The notes under the pieces: model-generated
The model's database searches: none
What the model saw: only the letters and a program-made list of their open reading frames with translations
What the model was told of the DNA's origin: nothing
From: Stenotrophomonas sp. VV52
Lineage (GTDB): Bacteria > Pseudomonadota > Gammaproteobacteria > Xanthomonadales > Xanthomonadaceae
Assembly: GCF_002893095.1 (NCBI RefSeq)
Contig: NZ_KZ622864.1
Location: 186,001-250,000, forward strand
Direction of reading: 5' to 3'
Length of the DNA: 64,000 nucleotides
Shown here: piece by piece, positions 62,337 through 64,000 of the stretch
Layout: each line of letters starts with the position of its first letter
Position numbering within the stretch: position 1 is the first letter of the stretch
Position numbers and translations under genes: made by a program

Positions 62337-63062
62337 TCAGGCTACGGCTTCTTCCACCTTCGGGCCGTCCCAGATCGCGTGGCCGGCCTTCTTGCGCAGC
62401 TTGGCCAGGCGCGCGTCGTGCGCTTCCAGCTCCGAGGCGGTGGCGACCACGCGCGGGCGCGGCAGCAGGCGGCTGGTGTCGAACGCCTGCGCCTGTGCAC
62501 TGCCGGGACGGACGTCGTCGGCAGAACCGAAGCCGATTTCCTCCTGGCCCGAAGTCAGCGCGATGTACACATCGCCCAGGATCTGGGCATCGAGCAGGCC
62601 GCCATGCAGCTGGCGGTGCGCGTTGTCCACGCCCAGCCGCTTGCACAGGGCGTCCAGCGAATTGCGCTGCCCCGGATAGCGCTCGCGCGCCATCTTAAGG
62701 GTGTCGATGACCGTGCAGCGGTCGGTGATCTTCCCGTACTGGTCGCCCAGCAGCGACAGCTCGTAATCCAGGAAGCCCAGGTCGAACGCCGCGTTGTGGA
62801 TGATGAGCTCGGCGCCGTCGATGTAGGCGAGGAACTCCTCGGCCACCTGCGCGAACGCCGGCTTGTCGGCCAGGAACTCCAGGGTCAGGCCGGTGACTTC
62901 CTGCGCGCCCTGTTCGAACTCGCAGTCGGGCTTGAGGTACTGGTGGTAGTTGTTGCCGCTCGGGCGGCGCTCAAGCAGTTCCACACAGCCGATTTCGACG
63001 ATGCGGTTGCCCTTGCGCCATTCCAGGCCGGTGGTTTCGGTGTCGAGGATGATCTGACGCAT
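62337..63062 (-). CDS. dnaQ: DNA polymerase III subunit epsilon
   Basis: Proofreading 3'-5' exonuclease of 241 residues. Exo I is MRQIILDTETTGLEW (Asp, Glu), Exo II HNAAFDLGFLDYEL (Asp) and Exo III HGGLLDAQILGDVY with the active His and Asp; a linker and the short C-terminal segment that binds the polymerase core follow. It starts 4 bp after the rnhA stop; in E. coli these genes are divergent, here they are in tandem. Confidence 0.96.
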   Translation of the reverse strand: MRQIILDTETTGLEWRKGNRIVEIGCVELLERRPSGNNYHQYLKPDCEFEQGAQEVTGLTLEFLADKPAFAQVAEEFLAYIDGAELIIHNAAFDLGFLDYELSLLGDQYGKITDRCTVIDTLKMARERYPGQRNSLDALCKRLGVDNAHRQLHGGLLDAQILGDVYIALTSGQEEIGFGSADDVRPGSAQAQAFDTSRLLPRPRVVATASELEAHDARLAKLRKKAGHAIWDGPKVEEAVA

Positions 63063-63066
63063 GCGC

Positions 63067-63519
63067 TCAGTGTACCGGGCCGCCGGCGCGGATACGGATC
63101 GCGGCGTCGCGCGCCAGCGTGTCCACCCGCTCGTTGTCCGGGTCGCCGGAATGCCCCTTCACCCAGCGCCAGTCGATGCTGTGCTTCTGCGTGGCCGCGT
63201 GCAGGCGCTCCCACAGGTCGCGGTTCTTGACCGGGTCGCCGCCGGCGGTCTTCCAGTTCTTGCGGAGCCAGCCCGGCAGCCACTGGGTCAGGCCCTGGCG
63301 CACATACTGGGAGTCGGTGAACAGCACGATCTCGCACGGCTCGGTCAGCGCTTCCAGGCCGGAAATGGCCGCCATCAGTTCCATCCGGTTGTTGGTGGTG
63401 TGCGCTTCGCCGCCGCTGAGCTCGCGCTCGTGGCCCTTGTAGCGCATCAACGCGGCCCAGCCGCCCGGACCGGGATTGCCCAGGCAGGAACCGTCGGTGT
63501 GGATTTCAATGGTTTTCAA
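63067..63519 (-). CDS. rnhA: Ribonuclease HI
   Basis: Cytoplasmic nuclease of 150 residues that degrades RNA in RNA-DNA hybrids. Catalytic Asp is in [20 protein letters not shown], Glu in [16 protein letters not shown], Asp in [13 protein letters not shown], and the His/Asp end in [22 protein letters not shown]; the basic handle region ([20 protein letters not shown]) is present. It lies between a methyltransferase gene (12 bp upstream) and dnaQ, one short operon. Confidence 0.97.
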   Translation of the reverse strand: MKTIEIHTDGSCLGNPGPGGWAALMRYKGHERELSGGEAHTTNNRMELMAAISGLEALTEPCEIVLFTDSQYVRQGLTQWLPGWLRKNWKTAGGDPVKNRDLWERLHAATQKHSIDWRWVKGHSGDPDNERVDTLARDAAIRIRAGGPVH

Positions 63520-63531
63520 TACAACTCCAGA

Positions 63532-64000
63532 TCAGGTCGCCACGGTACCGTGCCAGCGGCGTACCGGCAGTGGCTTGGGTCCTGGCAGGGCCAGGGTGCG
63601 TTTTTCGGCAGAGAACAGGCACGCCGCGCGCAACGCCGCGACGCTGCGCCGGCCCGGTGCCTGGTCGCGCCACATCGGGCCCAGCCAGTCCAGCGCGTCG
63701 CAGGCCAGCCCGGCCTGCTCCAGGGTATGCCGCAGCCGCTGCGGGGTGCGCACCACCAGCCCGTGGTGGCGCCACTGGCGGCGGAACGGGCTGAACGGGT
63801 TGAGCGTGGACAGCCACAGGCGCCCGCCCGGCATCAGCACCCGCTCGCATTCGGCGATCAGCTGCTCGGCATCGCGTGCGGTCACGTGCTGCAGCACGAT
63901 CGCGTTGACGCTTTCGCTGGGGAACGGCAGCGGCAGCGCGCAGGTGACATCGCCGGTGTAGCCCCGCGCGGTGCGGTACAGACGCATGCCCTGCCCCGGC
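63532..64000 (-). CDS. SAM-dependent methyltransferase, 5' end outside window
   Basis: C-terminal part of a class I methyltransferase; the frame continues past the window end, so ATG 63987 need not be the start. Visible segments: GDVTCALPLPFPSESVNAIVLQHV (motif around the loop after beta-4), ARDAEQLIAECERVLMPGGRLWLSTLNPFSPF (post-motif) and a C-terminal WRDQAPGRRSVAALRAACLFSAEKR. This fits the YafS-type gene that neighbours rnhA in E. coli. The substrate is unknown. Confidence 0.82.
   Translation of the reverse strand, partial: PGQGMRLYRTARGYTGDVTCALPLPFPSESVNAIVLQHVTARDAEQLIAECERVLMPGGRLWLSTLNPFSPFRRQWRHHGLVVRTPQRLRHTLEQAGLACDALDWLGPMWRDQAPGRRSVAALRAACLFSAEKRTLALPGPKPLPVRRWHGTVAT

Overview
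The window is chromosomal DNA of a high-GC gammaproteobacterium of the family Xanthomonadaceae, most likely Stenotrophomonas. The evidence is gene content and order (ptsI-mgtE; pilT-pilU; a fab cluster ending pabB-mltG-tmk-holB-pilZ; kdkA next to a heptosyltransferase), protein families typical of that group, and many 22-bp GTAG-headed palindromes of the kind described as SMAG repeats in Stenotrophomonas maltophilia. Genes are densely packed. No prophage, integrase, IS element with terminal repeats, or CRISPR array is visible. No gene-free stretch exceeds 300 bp; the longest (57681-57953 and 61073-61332) hold a riboswitch, repeats and structured RNA-like DNA.

Layout. 1-6.4 kb: end of ptsI (PTS enzyme I), mgtE behind a terminator-like leader hairpin, a zinc-ribbon protein, a lipoprotein esterase, a REP-associated tyrosine transposase (RAYT) between GTAG repeat clusters, and two overlapping genes for exported proteins of unknown role. 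6.4-14.8 kb: yqgE-ruvX-pyrB, tag, a YitT-type membrane protein, pilT-pilU, a YggS protein and proC. 14.9-20.1 kb: soxR divergent from an MFS exporter with a SoxR box between them, then an envelope hydrolase and a DUF4105 protein. 20.1-35.5 kb is the more accessory part: TonB-dependent siderophore receptor with PepSY-type partner, LysR and SDR genes, a Tat-type alpha/beta hydrolase, a very large two-component propeller sensor kinase, an AraC regulator, an FG-GAP protein and several unassigned membrane or exported proteins.

35.6-46.7 kb is a long leftward housekeeping cluster: yceD, rpmF, fabH, a degenerate kinase-like gene, fabD, fabG, acpP, fabF, pabB, mltG, tmk, holB, pilZ, then tRNA-Val. 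It joins ribosome, fatty acid, folate, peptidoglycan, nucleotide and replication functions, with intrinsic-terminator-like hairpins between several genes. 46.8-57 kb: maf, a GT39 glycosyltransferase, the overlapping moxR-DUF58-transglutaminase-Slp operon, hint, and the leftward dnaX-ybaB-recR operon. 57-64 kb: tRNA-Ser(GGA), a guanidinium exporter under a guanidine-II riboswitch, the SRP RNA, an MBL hydrolase, kdkA, a heptosyltransferase, tRNA-Ser(CGA) beside an inverted copy of its own 3' end, a PP2C phosphatase, dnaQ, rnhA and the end of a methyltransferase gene.

The most notable items are: (1) 23 GTAG palindromes of fixed 22-bp design whose 7-bp stems differ but stay self-complementary, including a 24-bp-period tandem array; (2) four genes whose stop codon is the TAG inside a repeat's GTAG head; (3) the guanidine-II riboswitch; (4) the inverted tRNA-Ser 3' end/terminator palindrome with an adjacent tRNA-like mini-structure; (5) the kinase-like gene between fabH and fabD; (6) the mgtE leader hairpin. 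All calls come from reading the sequence; no database search was run.
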